This document shows positions 42,773-51,712 of a stretch of DNA of 64,000 bases, one piece after another (position 1 is the stretch's first letter; every line of letters starts with the position of its first letter). The notes beneath the pieces were generated by a model. The model was not told the origin of the DNA, did no database searches, and saw nothing but the letters and a program-made list of their open reading frames with translations. The translations under genes and the position numbers were made by a program. The stretch spans positions 28,599-92,598 of the forward strand of contig CAZWBQ010000004.1 in assembly GCA_964632545.1 (NCBI GenBank), read 5' to 3'. Source of the stretch: UBA7398 sp964632545. Lineage in GTDB: Bacteria > Actinomycetota > Actinomycetes > Nanopelagicales > Nanopelagicaceae.

Positions 42773-44373
42773 TAAAGCCCTAAATCAGATTCGAAACGAC
42801 CATCTTCGAGCCGCTCTTTCAGAGTAGTTAAGAATCGTGCGGCATCAGCGCCATCGACAATTCGGTGATCATATGAAAGCGCTAAATAAACCATGGAACG
42901 AATTGCAATAGTTTCGCCGCCATCTTCACTCTTTACCACCATTGGTCGCTTAACAACTGCGCCAATTCCAAGAATTGCAACTTGTGGTTGATTAATAATG
43001 GGAGTATCAAAAAGCGCACCGCGGCTTCCAGTATTTGTAATTGTAAAAGTGCCGCCGCCTAATTCTTCTGGAGAAATCTTGCTGTCACGAGTTCGTGCTG
43101 CAACATCAGCAATTTTTCGCGCGATACCTCCCATATTTAAATCGCCGGCATCTCTAATAACTGGCACCAATAATCCGCGCTCAGTATCAACTGCAATTCC
43201 TAAGTGTTCGGCGCCATGATAAGTGACCAGATCACCATCGAGCGAAGAGTTAACAACCGGATGTTGTTTTAGCGCTTCGCATACTGCGACTGTGAAAAAT
43301 GGTAAGAAACTTAATTTAACGCCTTCACGTGCTTCAAAGTTTGCCTTCGAGCGATCGCGTAAGCGAGCAATCTTGGTGATATCTACTTCCACAACAGTTG
43401 TTAATTGCGCGCTAACTTGCAGCGATTCAACCATTCTGGCAGCTATAACTTTTCGAAGGCGTGACATTTTTGCACTGGTGCCACGTAATGGCGAAACCGA
43501 AAGAGGTGTTGTGGCTCGTTCTGGTGTTGCTGAGCTAGCCACTGCTTGCGGTGCAACTTGCGCAATTATTGGGCGAGGCGCTGCTGCCAGTACATCTTCT
43601 TTTCTAATTCGACCACCTACGCCAGTACCTTTAACTTTAGAAAGGTCAACCCCATTTTCAGATGCTAATTTTCTAACAATTGGCGTTACATAAGAATCTT
43701 CTGCTGGTGCTGCTGGTTTTTGTGCAACTGGCGCCGGCGCAACCGGAGTTGCGATCACAGGCGCAGCGACAACTGGTGCTGGAGTTGGGGCTGGAGTTGG
43801 GGTTGGAGTCGGTGAGCTGCCGACAGTTCCGATTAACGCTAAGCGAGCACCAACTGGCACCGTCGTGTCGACTGCAACATCAATTGCAAGAATTACACCG
43901 GCAACTGGTGATGGAATTTCGGTATCAACTTTGTCGGTAGAAACTTCCAAGAGCGCTTCATCTATAGCAACGCTATCGCCAACTTTCTTTAGCCACCTTG
44001 TAACAGTTCCTTCGGAAACTGATTCGCCAAGTGCTGGCATCGAAACTACAGTGCCCGCGCTATTTGTTGTTGCTGGAGCTGCCGCAACTGGCGCTACCGC
44101 AACTGGCGCTACCGCAACTGGAGCTGCAGTGGAACCGCTATCTGCAATAAGTGCGAGATCGGCGCCAACTGCAACAGTTGTATCTACTTGAACTAATATT
44201 TTTTCTAAAGTTCCAGCCGCTGGTGATGGAATTTCGGTATCTACTTTGTCGGTAGAAACTTCTAATAACGGTTCATCTAGCGCAACTTGGTCGCCCTCTT
44301 TTTTTAGCCAACGAGTAACTGTGCCTTCACTTACGCTCTCACCAAGTGCTGGCATCTTTACTGAAAAACTCAT
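42772..44373 (-). CDS. sucB: 2-oxo acid dehydrogenase E2 (dihydrolipoamide acyltransferase) with two lipoyl domains
   Basis: A 533-residue E2 core. Two lipoyl domains (about 1-77 and 111-187) carry the lipoylated lysine in EVSTDKVDTEIPSP. Each is followed by a flexible Ala/Pro/Val/Thr linker with short repeats. A peripheral-subunit-binding domain (YVTPIVRKLASENGVDLSKVKGTG) follows near residue 230, and the catalytic domain ends with the active-site SYDHRIVDGADAARF. In actinobacteria this E2 (DlaT/SucB) serves pyruvate dehydrogenase and sometimes the 2-oxoglutarate complex. lpdA is just upstream, and no E1 gene is in the window. AAGGAG precedes the ATG. Confidence 0.95.
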   Translation of the reverse strand: MSFSVKMPALGESVSEGTVTRWLKKEGDQVALDEPLLEVSTDKVDTEIPSPAAGTLEKILVQVDTTVAVGADLALIADSGSTAAPVAVAPVAVAPVAAAPATTNSAGTVVSMPALGESVSEGTVTRWLKKVGDSVAIDEALLEVSTDKVDTEIPSPVAGVILAIDVAVDTTVPVGARLALIGTVGSSPTPTPTPAPTPAPVVAAPVIATPVAPAPVAQKPAAPAEDSYVTPIVRKLASENGVDLSKVKGTGVGGRIRKEDVLAAAPRPIIAQVAPQAVASSATPERATTPLSVSPLRGTSAKMSRLRKVIAARMVESLQVSAQLTTVVEVDITKIARLRDRSKANFEAREGVKLSFLPFFTVAVCEALKQHPVVNSSLDGDLVTYHGAEHLGIAVDTERGLLVPVIRDAGDLNMGGIARKIADVAARTRDSKISPEELGGGTFTITNTGSRGALFDTPIINQPQVAILGIGAVVKRPMVVKSEDGGETIAIRSMVYLALSYDHRIVDGADAARFLTTLKERLEDGRFESDLGL

Positions 44374-44421
44374 CTCGTTGCTCCTTTAGAAACTCGGTGC
44401 GAAATCACGAAGGTGGTAATT

Positions 44422-45789
44422 CTATCCATGAGCGTGCAAAGGTTTACCAGCAAGCGCTAAATGCGCTTCGCCCATTGCTTCCGAGAGGGTTGGGTGAGCG
44501 TGAATCAGATTAGCAACATCGGATGCTTGCGCTTCCCAATTATAAATTAATTGCGCTTCCGAAATTAATTCGCCAACTCGGGCACCAACCATATGGATTC
44601 CAAGTACGGGTCCATTCTTTGCCGCAACTAATTTCACTGAACCAGCAGTTTTTAAAATTTGTGCCTTTCCATTTCCAGCTAAATCGTAATTTAATTCAAC
44701 AACATCGTGTCCAGCTGCTTTAGCTTGCGCAGTTGTTAAGCCAACTGAAGCAACTTCAGGCTCCGAGTAAGTAACTCGAGGCACACCGTTGTAATTTATA
44801 GGTCGTGGATTTAAGCCAGCAATCTCTTCAGCTACCAAAATGCCTTCGGCAAAACCAACATGTGCTAATTGCAATGTGGGAATTAAATCGCCAACTGCCC
44901 ATACGCCAGCAACGCTAGTTCGGCATTTATCATCAACAATTACATAGCCACGGTCCATCTTTATTCCTTGTTCTTCGTAACCGATATTTGTTGATACCGG
45001 TCCACGGCCAACTGCAACTAACAAAATTTCAGCAGTAAAAGTTTTTCCATCTTCTAGCGTGACTTCAACGCTATCCTTATTCTTTTTAGCGCTTTTAAAT
45101 TTAATACCGAGCTCAAAATTGATTCCGCGTTTTCGGAATGCTCGCTCTAATTGTTTACTTGAGGATTCATCTTCCAACGCTATTAAGTGCGGGAGTCCCT
45201 CGATAATGGTTACTTCAGCGCCGAAAGATTTCCATACTGAAGCAAATTCGCAACCAATCACACCACCACCCAGAACTATCACGCTCTTTGGAACTCGATC
45301 TAAGTTGATCGCTTGCTCGCTAGTAATAATTGTGGTGCCATCAATTTCTAGCCCTGGAAGAGTTTTTGGATAAGAGCCAGTAGCCAGAATTACATTTTTA
45401 CCTAGATATTTTTCGCCATTAACTTCAACTGTATTTTTTGCAATTAATTTTCCATGGCCTTCAATAAATGTTACGTTTCTTGATTTAACTAGACCTTGCA
45501 AACCTTTATGTAGCCGAGCAACAACGCCATCTTTATAGGCATTAACTGCCAACATATCCATCGAAATAAACTCGGCTTTAACGCCATATTCAGCGGCATG
45601 CTTAGCGCTCTCTGCAATTTCGCCGGCATGTAATAGCGCTTTAGTTGGGATACAACCACGGTGTAAACAAGTGCCACCGAGCTTTCCTTCTTCAATTAGG
45701 GCTACTGACAATCCAAGTTGAGAACCTCTTAGCGCCGCTGCATAACCACCACTGCCGCCACCAAGAATTACTAAATCAAACTCAGCCAC
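44422..45789 (-). CDS. lpdA: Dihydrolipoyl dehydrogenase (E3)
   Basis: A 455-residue flavoprotein disulfide reductase that reoxidises lipoamide. FAD motif VILGGGSGGYAAALRGSQLG, redox-active disulfide GGTCLHRGCIPTKALLH, NAD motif VIVLGGGVIGCEFASVWKSFG, and the C-terminal HAHPTLSEAMGEA with the catalytic His-Glu pair. The start is a GTG preceded by AAAGGGA. It is 48 bases upstream of the E2 gene, so E3 and E2 form one operon. Confidence 0.96.
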   Translation of the reverse strand: MAEFDLVILGGGSGGYAAALRGSQLGLSVALIEEGKLGGTCLHRGCIPTKALLHAGEIAESAKHAAEYGVKAEFISMDMLAVNAYKDGVVARLHKGLQGLVKSRNVTFIEGHGKLIAKNTVEVNGEKYLGKNVILATGSYPKTLPGLEIDGTTIITSEQAINLDRVPKSVIVLGGGVIGCEFASVWKSFGAEVTIIEGLPHLIALEDESSSKQLERAFRKRGINFELGIKFKSAKKNKDSVEVTLEDGKTFTAEILLVAVGRGPVSTNIGYEEQGIKMDRGYVIVDDKCRTSVAGVWAVGDLIPTLQLAHVGFAEGILVAEEIAGLNPRPINYNGVPRVTYSEPEVASVGLTTAQAKAAGHDVVELNYDLAGNGKAQILKTAGSVKLVAAKNGPVLGIHMVGARVGELISEAQLIYNWEAQASDVANLIHAHPTLSEAMGEAHLALAGKPLHAHG

Positions 45790-45837
45790 TAGTAGATCCC
45801 TTTCTTATAATTTAATTCAAGACCTATCTTGCCAGTT

Positions 45838-45855
45838 TTATAACCAGAGTTATAA
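45838..45855 (-). promoter_or_regulatory. Inverted repeat between pepA and lpdA
   Basis: TTATAAC-CAGA-GTTATAA, perfect seven-base arms, overlapping the pepA stop and about 50 bases upstream of lpdA. It could be an operator for the lpdA-E2 operon; the stem is too AT-rich for a good terminator. Confidence 0.4.
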
Positions 45856-47352
45856 CTCAGATTTGCTCTCTGCGAAGGTCACTAGTGAGCGAAGTGACAC
45901 TCCAGTACCGCCTACTGGGGTATAGCCATGGGCCTTAGCTTCGTTATAAGCCGGTCCAGCAATATCAAGATGTAGCCAAGGTAATTCTGGCGAAACGAAT
46001 TCTTTCAAAAATAGTCCAGCCACCAACATGCCACCCATACGGTCACCGATATTAGCAATGTCGGCTACTGGTGAATCTAAAGATGCACGCAATTCTTCTG
46101 GCAACGGCATTGGCCAAAATTGTTCGCCACATTTTTCGGCAGCGCTAAGGAAATCTTCACGAAATTTATCGTTATTTGTCATTGCAGCGCTAGTTCGAGT
46201 GCCGAGCGCCACAACTTGAGCTCCAGTAAGAGTTGCCACATCAATAATTCCATCAAGTCCACCCGCTTTTGCACCAACTTCAGCAGCCTTCATAAGACCG
46301 TCAGCTAGAACTAATCGGCCTTCTGCATCTGGATTTAAAACTTCAACAGTTTTACCACCATAAATAGTGATGATGTCACTAGGACGAGTAGCGGTATCGC
46401 TCGGCATATTTTCGGCAAGTGGTGCCCAAGCATCGATTGCGATTGGTAATTTTAATTGTGCAATCGAGATCGCAGCAGCAATGACTGCGGCTGCGCCACT
46501 CATATCGGATTTCATTGCTTCCATACCTTGCGCTGGCTTTAGCGCTAAACCACCGGTATCAAAAGTAATTCCCTTACCAACAAATGCATATCTTTTAAGT
46601 TTCTTTTTACCAGCGTTTTTAGGCAAATATGAAATATGGAGCAATCTTGGTGGGTTCGCTGAACCTTGCCCAACGCCAATGATGCCGCCAAATCCTTGGG
46701 CTTTAAGTTGGGCGTCGGTAAAGATTTCAACTTTAACTCCCGCAGCTACACCGATTTTCTTAAATCGCGCACAGAAAGATTCTGGCGTTAGATGACTAGG
46801 TGGCGTATTAATTAAATCACGCACGATGTGGGTGTTCTCTGCAATAACGCTTGCGCGCTTGATCGCAGCTTTTGAATCCGCGCTATTTGCTGATTTCGCG
46901 AAGATAGTTACCGAAGCGAGAACTGGCTTACGGTCTGATTTAGAAGTTCCGCGAAATTCATCAAATGCATATGCGCCCAGCAGCGCACCTTCTGCAATTG
47001 CTGCCAACTCATGTTTTGATGTATGGGGTAAGGCAAAAGTTGCGCTCTTTGCGCCAGCTAACGATCGGCCAGCAGCGCCAGCAGCCCTTCGCAACGTTTC
47101 TGGTTTGTAACTTGAAGAAGTTTCACCCAAGCCAGTCAAAACTAGCAATTTGTAGGTCGCGCCAGGCAATTTAATAACTTCATCAGCAACACCGGTTGCG
47201 CCCATATCATCAAGGGCTGGTAATAATTCGCTGACATCTAATTTTATATCGCCGGATTCAATGGTTAATTTCTTACTTTTTGCATTTCGAGCAAGACCGA
47301 CCACCAAAATATCAGTAACGACCTTATTTTCAGTAAGTCGAATTGTTGTCAT
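45850..47352 (-). CDS. pepA: Leucyl aminopeptidase (M17)
   Basis: A 500-residue cytosolic aminopeptidase using two metal ions. The catalytic lysine/aspartate segment is KGITFDTGGLALKPAQGMEAMKSDMSGAAAV, and the second metal motif is VLNPDAEGRLVLADGLMKA, where the usual NTDAEGR reads NPDAEGR. The N-terminal domain is of ordinary length. A GAGAGG ribosome-binding site precedes the ATG. It is divergent from gcvT, as pepB and gcvT are in M. tuberculosis. Confidence 0.95.
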   Translation of the reverse strand: MTTIRLTENKVVTDILVVGLARNAKSKKLTIESGDIKLDVSELLPALDDMGATGVADEVIKLPGATYKLLVLTGLGETSSSYKPETLRRAAGAAGRSLAGAKSATFALPHTSKHELAAIAEGALLGAYAFDEFRGTSKSDRKPVLASVTIFAKSANSADSKAAIKRASVIAENTHIVRDLINTPPSHLTPESFCARFKKIGVAAGVKVEIFTDAQLKAQGFGGIIGVGQGSANPPRLLHISYLPKNAGKKKLKRYAFVGKGITFDTGGLALKPAQGMEAMKSDMSGAAAVIAAAISIAQLKLPIAIDAWAPLAENMPSDTATRPSDIITIYGGKTVEVLNPDAEGRLVLADGLMKAAEVGAKAGGLDGIIDVATLTGAQVVALGTRTSAAMTNNDKFREDFLSAAEKCGEQFWPMPLPEELRASLDSPVADIANIGDRMGGMLVAGLFLKEFVSPELPWLHLDIAGPAYNEAKAHGYTPVGGTGVSLRSLVTFAESKSEL

Positions 47353-47396
47353 GAAACGCCTCTCGCCAAGATTCGGAAATCTATACCTACGAGCGG

Positions 47397-47402
47397 TAGG
47401 TT
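47397..47402 (+). promoter_or_regulatory. -10 box of gcvT
   Basis: TAGGTT, six bases (ATTGGA) before the ATG at 47409; a short inverted repeat ACCTAC-N5-GTAGGT (47385-47401) overlaps it. Confidence 0.55.
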
Positions 47403-47408
47403 ATTGGA

Positions 47409-48509
47409 ATGAGCCGCCATTCGCCATTACATCAACGCCATTTAGCGCTATCTGCAAAATTAGCCGATTTCGGTGGCTGGGATATGCCAATCGAATATCC
47501 CGCAGCCAATGGTGGTGGCGTGATTGCCGAACACACTGCAGTCCGAGAACGCGTCGGGATTTTTGACGTCTCGCATCTTGGGAAAGCAGAAATTGTCGGC
47601 AATGGCGCTTTGGAATTTTTAAATGACTTAATTACAAATGATCTCAACAAAATTACAGATGGTCAGGCGCAATACACCATGCTCTGTGATGATAATTCCG
47701 GTGGCGTGATTGACGATCTAATTGTTTACCGCAAATCTTGCGAAAATCTATTTTTGATCCCAAACGCATCTAATACATCTGCAGTGGTAAAAGCAATTTC
47801 GGCAGTTGCTCCTGCGGGGATATCAGTTAAGAATTTACATAATGATTTTGGGGTTATTGCAATTCAAGGTCCAAAATCGAAAGCAGTGTTAGAAAATTTG
47901 GGTATTAAAATAGATTTGGAGTACATGGCGTTCTCGGAAATTTCAATTGCGGGAATTCCAACAATTATCTGCCGAACTGGTTATACCGGTGAACACGGTT
48001 ACGAACTCTTGCCCGCTTGGAGCGAGGCTGAAAAAATTTGGGATTTGTTAGCAACGGGAATAAAAGATTTTGACGGTCGGGTCTGCGGACTGGGTGCGCG
48101 AGATACGCTCCGAACCGAGATGGGTTATCCATTACATGGACATGAACTTTCGCTAAGTATTACGCCGATGCAAGCAAATGCGAGTTGGGCGATTGGCTGG
48201 CAGAAATCAAAATTCTGGGGGAAGACAATCGCCGATAACGAAAAATTAAATGGCGCAGCTAGAGTGCTCCGAGGATTGAAATCGCTAGATCGTGGGATTG
48301 CGCGTAGTGGCATGGCAGTGAAAGTTGGTAGTGAAATAGTTGGTGAAATAACCAGCGGCACTTTCTCGCCCAGTTTGCGCGAGGGAATTGCCCTTGCTTT
48401 ACTTAATCCAAAGATTGCAATTGGCGATACCGTAATAATTGACGTTCGCGGCCGCGAAAGCAGCGCAGTTGTTACAAAGCCACCTTTTCTACCATCACAT
48501 GTGAAATAG
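47409..48509 (+). CDS. gcvT: Aminomethyltransferase (glycine cleavage T protein)
   Basis: A 366-residue folate-dependent T protein that releases ammonia and transfers a methylene group to tetrahydrofolate. Signatures: FGGWDMPIEYPAANGGGVIAEHTAVRERVGIFDVSHLGK, ICRTGYTGEHGYELL and GLGARDTLRTEMGYPLHGHELS; the C-terminal barrel has GEITSGTFSPSL. It depends on lipoylated H protein, so links to lipA/lipB. The last 38 bases overlap the ECF S-component gene on the other strand. Confidence 0.96.
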   Translation: MSRHSPLHQRHLALSAKLADFGGWDMPIEYPAANGGGVIAEHTAVRERVGIFDVSHLGKAEIVGNGALEFLNDLITNDLNKITDGQAQYTMLCDDNSGGVIDDLIVYRKSCENLFLIPNASNTSAVVKAISAVAPAGISVKNLHNDFGVIAIQGPKSKAVLENLGIKIDLEYMAFSEISIAGIPTIICRTGYTGEHGYELLPAWSEAEKIWDLLATGIKDFDGRVCGLGARDTLRTEMGYPLHGHELSLSITPMQANASWAIGWQKSKFWGKTIADNEKLNGAARVLRGLKSLDRGIARSGMAVKVGSEIVGEITSGTFSPSLREGIALALLNPKIAIGDTVIIDVRGRESSAVVTKPPFLPSHVK

Positions 48510-49269
48510 GGTTTAGTTTTAGATTTGCTCGTCGAAGCGAGCCAAGTACTGGTTTAGCAGTTCCCACGATTAATGCGCTTGTGAAGATTGCTCTAGGAAT
48601 ATCCCAAGCCATTGCCGTAGCAAAGTGAAATAGAAAAAATCTATTTAGATTATCGGTCACCGCGCTACCGGCGATGAAAGATAGTTGCGAATCTGTGCCA
48701 GCAACCCATGGCCAAAGTTGTAGATCCATTGCAATACCGAAAAATTCCGATGCGATGATGGCATAAATTATGAGCATCACGATTTCCAATTTGCCGCGAA
48801 CGCGTTTTGGTAATAATCCAGCTCCTGCGCCAATCCAAGCCGCAGCAAACATTTGAAATGGCAACCACGGACCAATGCCGCCGGTGAGAATTGCTGATAA
48901 GCCAAGTGATAGCGCGCCAAGTGAAAAACCAAATCGTGCTCCGAAAACGCGGGCAGCCAGAATAATTAAAAACCAAATTGGTTCAACGCCAATCGCGCCA
49001 GCGCCAATCAATCTGAGCGCAGCAACAAGTGATGTTAATACTCCAAGCAGCGCTACCGATTTGCTATCGAGCAAACCACGGCTGATTTCAAATGAAATCA
49101 GAGCGATTGCAGCGAAGGCAATTAAAATTGCAAACCATTTTGCACTGGTTGGATTAAGTAGTGAATCCGCTATTCCAGTTATTGAATGGCTAGGAAGATA
49201 TAACGGCCAGGTAAATGAAATTACGCCGAGAAGTGATGCAATTGTAAGAATTGGAAAACGAAATTTCAT
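48472..49269 (-). CDS. ECF transporter S component, probably cobalamin
   Basis: A 265-residue integral membrane protein with about eight hydrophobic segments, including AALRLIGAGAIGVEPIWFLIILAARVFGARFGFSLGALSLGLSAILTGGIGPWLPFQMF, a pattern of substrate-binding S components of energy-coupling-factor transporters. It is the last gene of an operon that also encodes the T component and the fused ATPase and begins with a cobalamin riboswitch; the substrate is therefore likely vitamin B12 or cobinamide. The ATG overlaps the ATPase stop as ATGA. Confidence 0.85.
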   Translation of the reverse strand: MKFRFPILTIASLLGVISFTWPLYLPSHSITGIADSLLNPTSAKWFAILIAFAAIALISFEISRGLLDSKSVALLGVLTSLVAALRLIGAGAIGVEPIWFLIILAARVFGARFGFSLGALSLGLSAILTGGIGPWLPFQMFAAAWIGAGAGLLPKRVRGKLEIVMLIIYAIIASEFFGIAMDLQLWPWVAGTDSQLSFIAGSAVTDNLNRFFLFHFATAMAWDIPRAIFTSALIVGTAKPVLGSLRRANLKLNPISHVMVEKVAL

Positions 49270-50888
49270 TTGGAACCGCCATCAAGTGCTGCAACCACTT
49301 CAGCAACAGTCAACCAAGCAGCCGGCGCAAATACTTTGGTTACTTGTGGCGCAAATGCAGGGGAGGAGGTTAAAACTTGCCTGGTCGGACCATTTGCCAC
49401 GATTTCGCCGTCAGCGAGGAAGATAACTTTTTCAGCTACTTCAGCAACAAGTTCCACATCATGAGTTGCAATTACAACACTTCTATTCTCTTTGGAATCG
49501 GCAACTAGATTATGCAAAATCTTTACGAGCTTGCTTTTTGCAACATAATCCAAACCACGTGTTGGTTCGTCGAGAATTACTAAATCTGGGTTTGCGGAGA
49601 GAATTACACTTAGCGCTAATCCTAATCTTTGGCCTTCAGATAAATCCCGCGGGTGCGCCGAAATATTTGGAATCTCCATTAAGTTTTCATATATTGCCAT
49701 GGTCGTACCTAGTGGCACACCATTATCTTTATCGGCTAACTCACATTCTTCTTTCACGCTCTGGCCATAGAGTAAATCACCAGGTTCTTGTGGGACATAA
49801 CCAACGGAGCTGATTAATTCTTTGCCAGTTAAAGTTGCTGGATCCATTCCGCTAATTAAGACTGAGCCAGTCATTATCGGAATCTGCCCAACTGCACTCT
49901 TTAATAGCGATGATTTACCGGCGCCATTTCTCCCCATTAATGCAACAACTTCACCTCTGTTGATATCAAATGAAATGTTTGAAAGCGCATATTTATCTTG
50001 ATATTTAACCGAAACGTTATTTAATGATAGTAATACTTGGCCATTCTTTCGTGGTCCAGTTGCTGGAATTGGTAGGTCTTGTAAAACATTTCGAATTGAT
50101 TCAGTTCTACGTCTAATTTCTCTAACTGAAAGTGAAATCTCTGAGTGATCAAGCGCTTTCGAAAGTTTAATAATTGGCGGCGCAATAGGAGAGTCGGCCA
50201 TGATTTCATTTGGCGTACCAATAGAAACTTCGCCATCATCTCCAATTCGCATAATTCGATCGGCAAATTGAATTACCCGCTCTAATCGATGCTCCGCCAA
50301 TATCACCGTTAAACCTAAGTCATGTACCAATCTATGCAGAATAGATAGAACTTCTTCGGCAGCAATCGGGTCAAGCGCACTTGTTGGCTCATCTAATAAT
50401 AAAACTTTAGGATTTAATACCAACGCAGCCCCAATAGCGACTCGTTGCTGTTCGCCGCCACTTAAAGTTGCAATCTCGCGTTGCCGAAGTGGCGCCAAAC
50501 TTAATAGATCCAAAATCTCTTCTACTCGCTTCCGCATAACATCAGGTGCAACCCCCATTGTCTCTAGCCCAAAGGCGATTTCTTCTTCAACAATGTCAGT
50601 TACAAATCCATTAATTGGGTTCTGCCCAACGATTCCAATTACATCTGAAAGTTGTCCGGGCTTTAATGTGCGAGTAGACCGGCCCGCTACCGTTATTTCA
50701 CCCGTCAAAATTCCACCTGTGTGATGTGGCACTAAACCATTTATCAATTTAATCAATGAACTTTTTCCAGCACCCGTGTGACCGATAACAAGCACTAATT
50801 CACCTTCAGAAACCTCAAAATTCAATTCCTCTAAAATAGTGCGTTCTGCATTTGGATAGATTAACGAAACATTTCTAAATGAGATCAT
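49266..50888 (-). CDS. ECF transporter ATPase, two fused ABC domains
   Basis: A 540-residue protein with two tandem ATP-binding domains (A1-A2 fusion). First: GHTGAGKSSLIKLINGL, LSGGEQQRVAIGAAL, VLLLDEPTSALDP. Second: GRNGAGKSSLLKSAVG, LSEGQRLGLALSVIL, LVILDEPTRGLDY. All motifs are intact. I start at the ATG at 50888 (MISFRNVSLIYPNA), two bases after the T-component stop; the frame could extend to 50996 but this would overlap that gene. It energises the cobalamin ECF complex. Confidence 0.93.
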   Translation of the reverse strand: MISFRNVSLIYPNAERTILEELNFEVSEGELVLVIGHTGAGKSSLIKLINGLVPHHTGGILTGEITVAGRSTRTLKPGQLSDVIGIVGQNPINGFVTDIVEEEIAFGLETMGVAPDVMRKRVEEILDLLSLAPLRQREIATLSGGEQQRVAIGAALVLNPKVLLLDEPTSALDPIAAEEVLSILHRLVHDLGLTVILAEHRLERVIQFADRIMRIGDDGEVSIGTPNEIMADSPIAPPIIKLSKALDHSEISLSVREIRRRTESIRNVLQDLPIPATGPRKNGQVLLSLNNVSVKYQDKYALSNISFDINRGEVVALMGRNGAGKSSLLKSAVGQIPIMTGSVLISGMDPATLTGKELISSVGYVPQEPGDLLYGQSVKEECELADKDNGVPLGTTMAIYENLMEIPNISAHPRDLSEGQRLGLALSVILSANPDLVILDEPTRGLDYVAKSKLVKILHNLVADSKENRSVVIATHDVELVAEVAEKVIFLADGEIVANGPTRQVLTSSPAFAPQVTKVFAPAAWLTVAEVVAALDGGSK

Positions 50889-50890
50889 CG

Positions 50891-51712
50891 CTATACGATC
50901 ACAATCGGGAGGGTAATAATTATTAAAGACGTGATGGCAAGTGGGTATATTCCAAATTTGGTATTGATAATTGAGGCGAAGAACATTAGGTAGCACGCAC
51001 TTGCCACAATAACCAGATCAATGAGTTGGTATTTCTCAGCTCGGTATTTTGTGGTTTTTCCGTGATAACCATAACCGCGGGATTCCATTGCGGTCGCTAA
51101 ATCAAGGGCTCTTTCTAAACTTTCTTCAAGTAGTGGTAACGCGATACTCCGCCAAGCTTTTACTCCACGACTACTTTGGCCTCGTAGGCGTTTTGCATCT
51201 TGAATTCTGGCGACACTTTTTACTGTTTGCGGAAGTACCGAAGTTGCCACACTCAAGGAGACACCTAAGTTGAACATTGCCCTTGGAAGTGCTCGAATCA
51301 AACGATGCGGGCTAGCTAATGAACTTGCCGCACCGCAGAGCAAAATTATTGTCGCAATTATTACCCCTTCATGGAAAGCGGTAGTTAAACGTTGCGAAGT
51401 AACTTCACCACCCAATCGTATTCCTACCATCCAGTTCGGGAGTGAAATTTCCGGTACGCGAAAGAGAATTGAACCTGGCATCGGTACACCAATAATTATT
51501 GCAATCACCAATCTAATTACCACTATTGCAATTGCTAGGCGTACCGAAAGTGCAAATGTAGCGCTCCAATAATTCTTACTTTTCAACTTCGAAACTACTA
51601 AAGCAAGCGCGCACGCCACTGTGGCGGCAATGAGAACGTTGTCGGTTCTAACTACAAAAATGCCCAACAACAGCGCCCACAGCCACCAAATCAGTGGATG
51701 TACAACGCGCAT
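50891..51712 (-). CDS. ECF transporter T component
   Basis: A 273-residue membrane protein with four to six hydrophobic helices and the two coupling-helix motifs of the EcfT family: QDAKRLRGQSSRG and TAMESRGYGY. It links the S component to the ATPase. The ATG overlaps the stop of the upstream secreted protein gene as TAATG. Confidence 0.92.
   Translation of the reverse strand: MRVVHPLIWWLWALLLGIFVVRTDNVLIAATVACALALVVSKLKSKNYWSATFALSVRLAIAIVVIRLVIAIIIGVPMPGSILFRVPEISLPNWMVGIRLGGEVTSQRLTTAFHEGVIIATIILLCGAASSLASPHRLIRALPRAMFNLGVSLSVATSVLPQTVKSVARIQDAKRLRGQSSRGVKAWRSIALPLLEESLERALDLATAMESRGYGYHGKTTKYRAEKYQLIDLVIVASACYLMFFASIINTKFGIYPLAITSLIIITLPIVIV

Noticed and set aside
43223..43693. 156-codon plus-strand frame inside the E2 gene
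   Set aside because: Antisense to the catalytic domain of the E2; Ser/Thr/Arg-rich composition typical of an antisense shadow.
43770..44130. Regular short repeats that might suggest a CRISPR array
   Set aside because: They are in frame inside the linkers of the E2 gene, are 12-15 bases long and contiguous, with no unique spacers; no cas genes are present.
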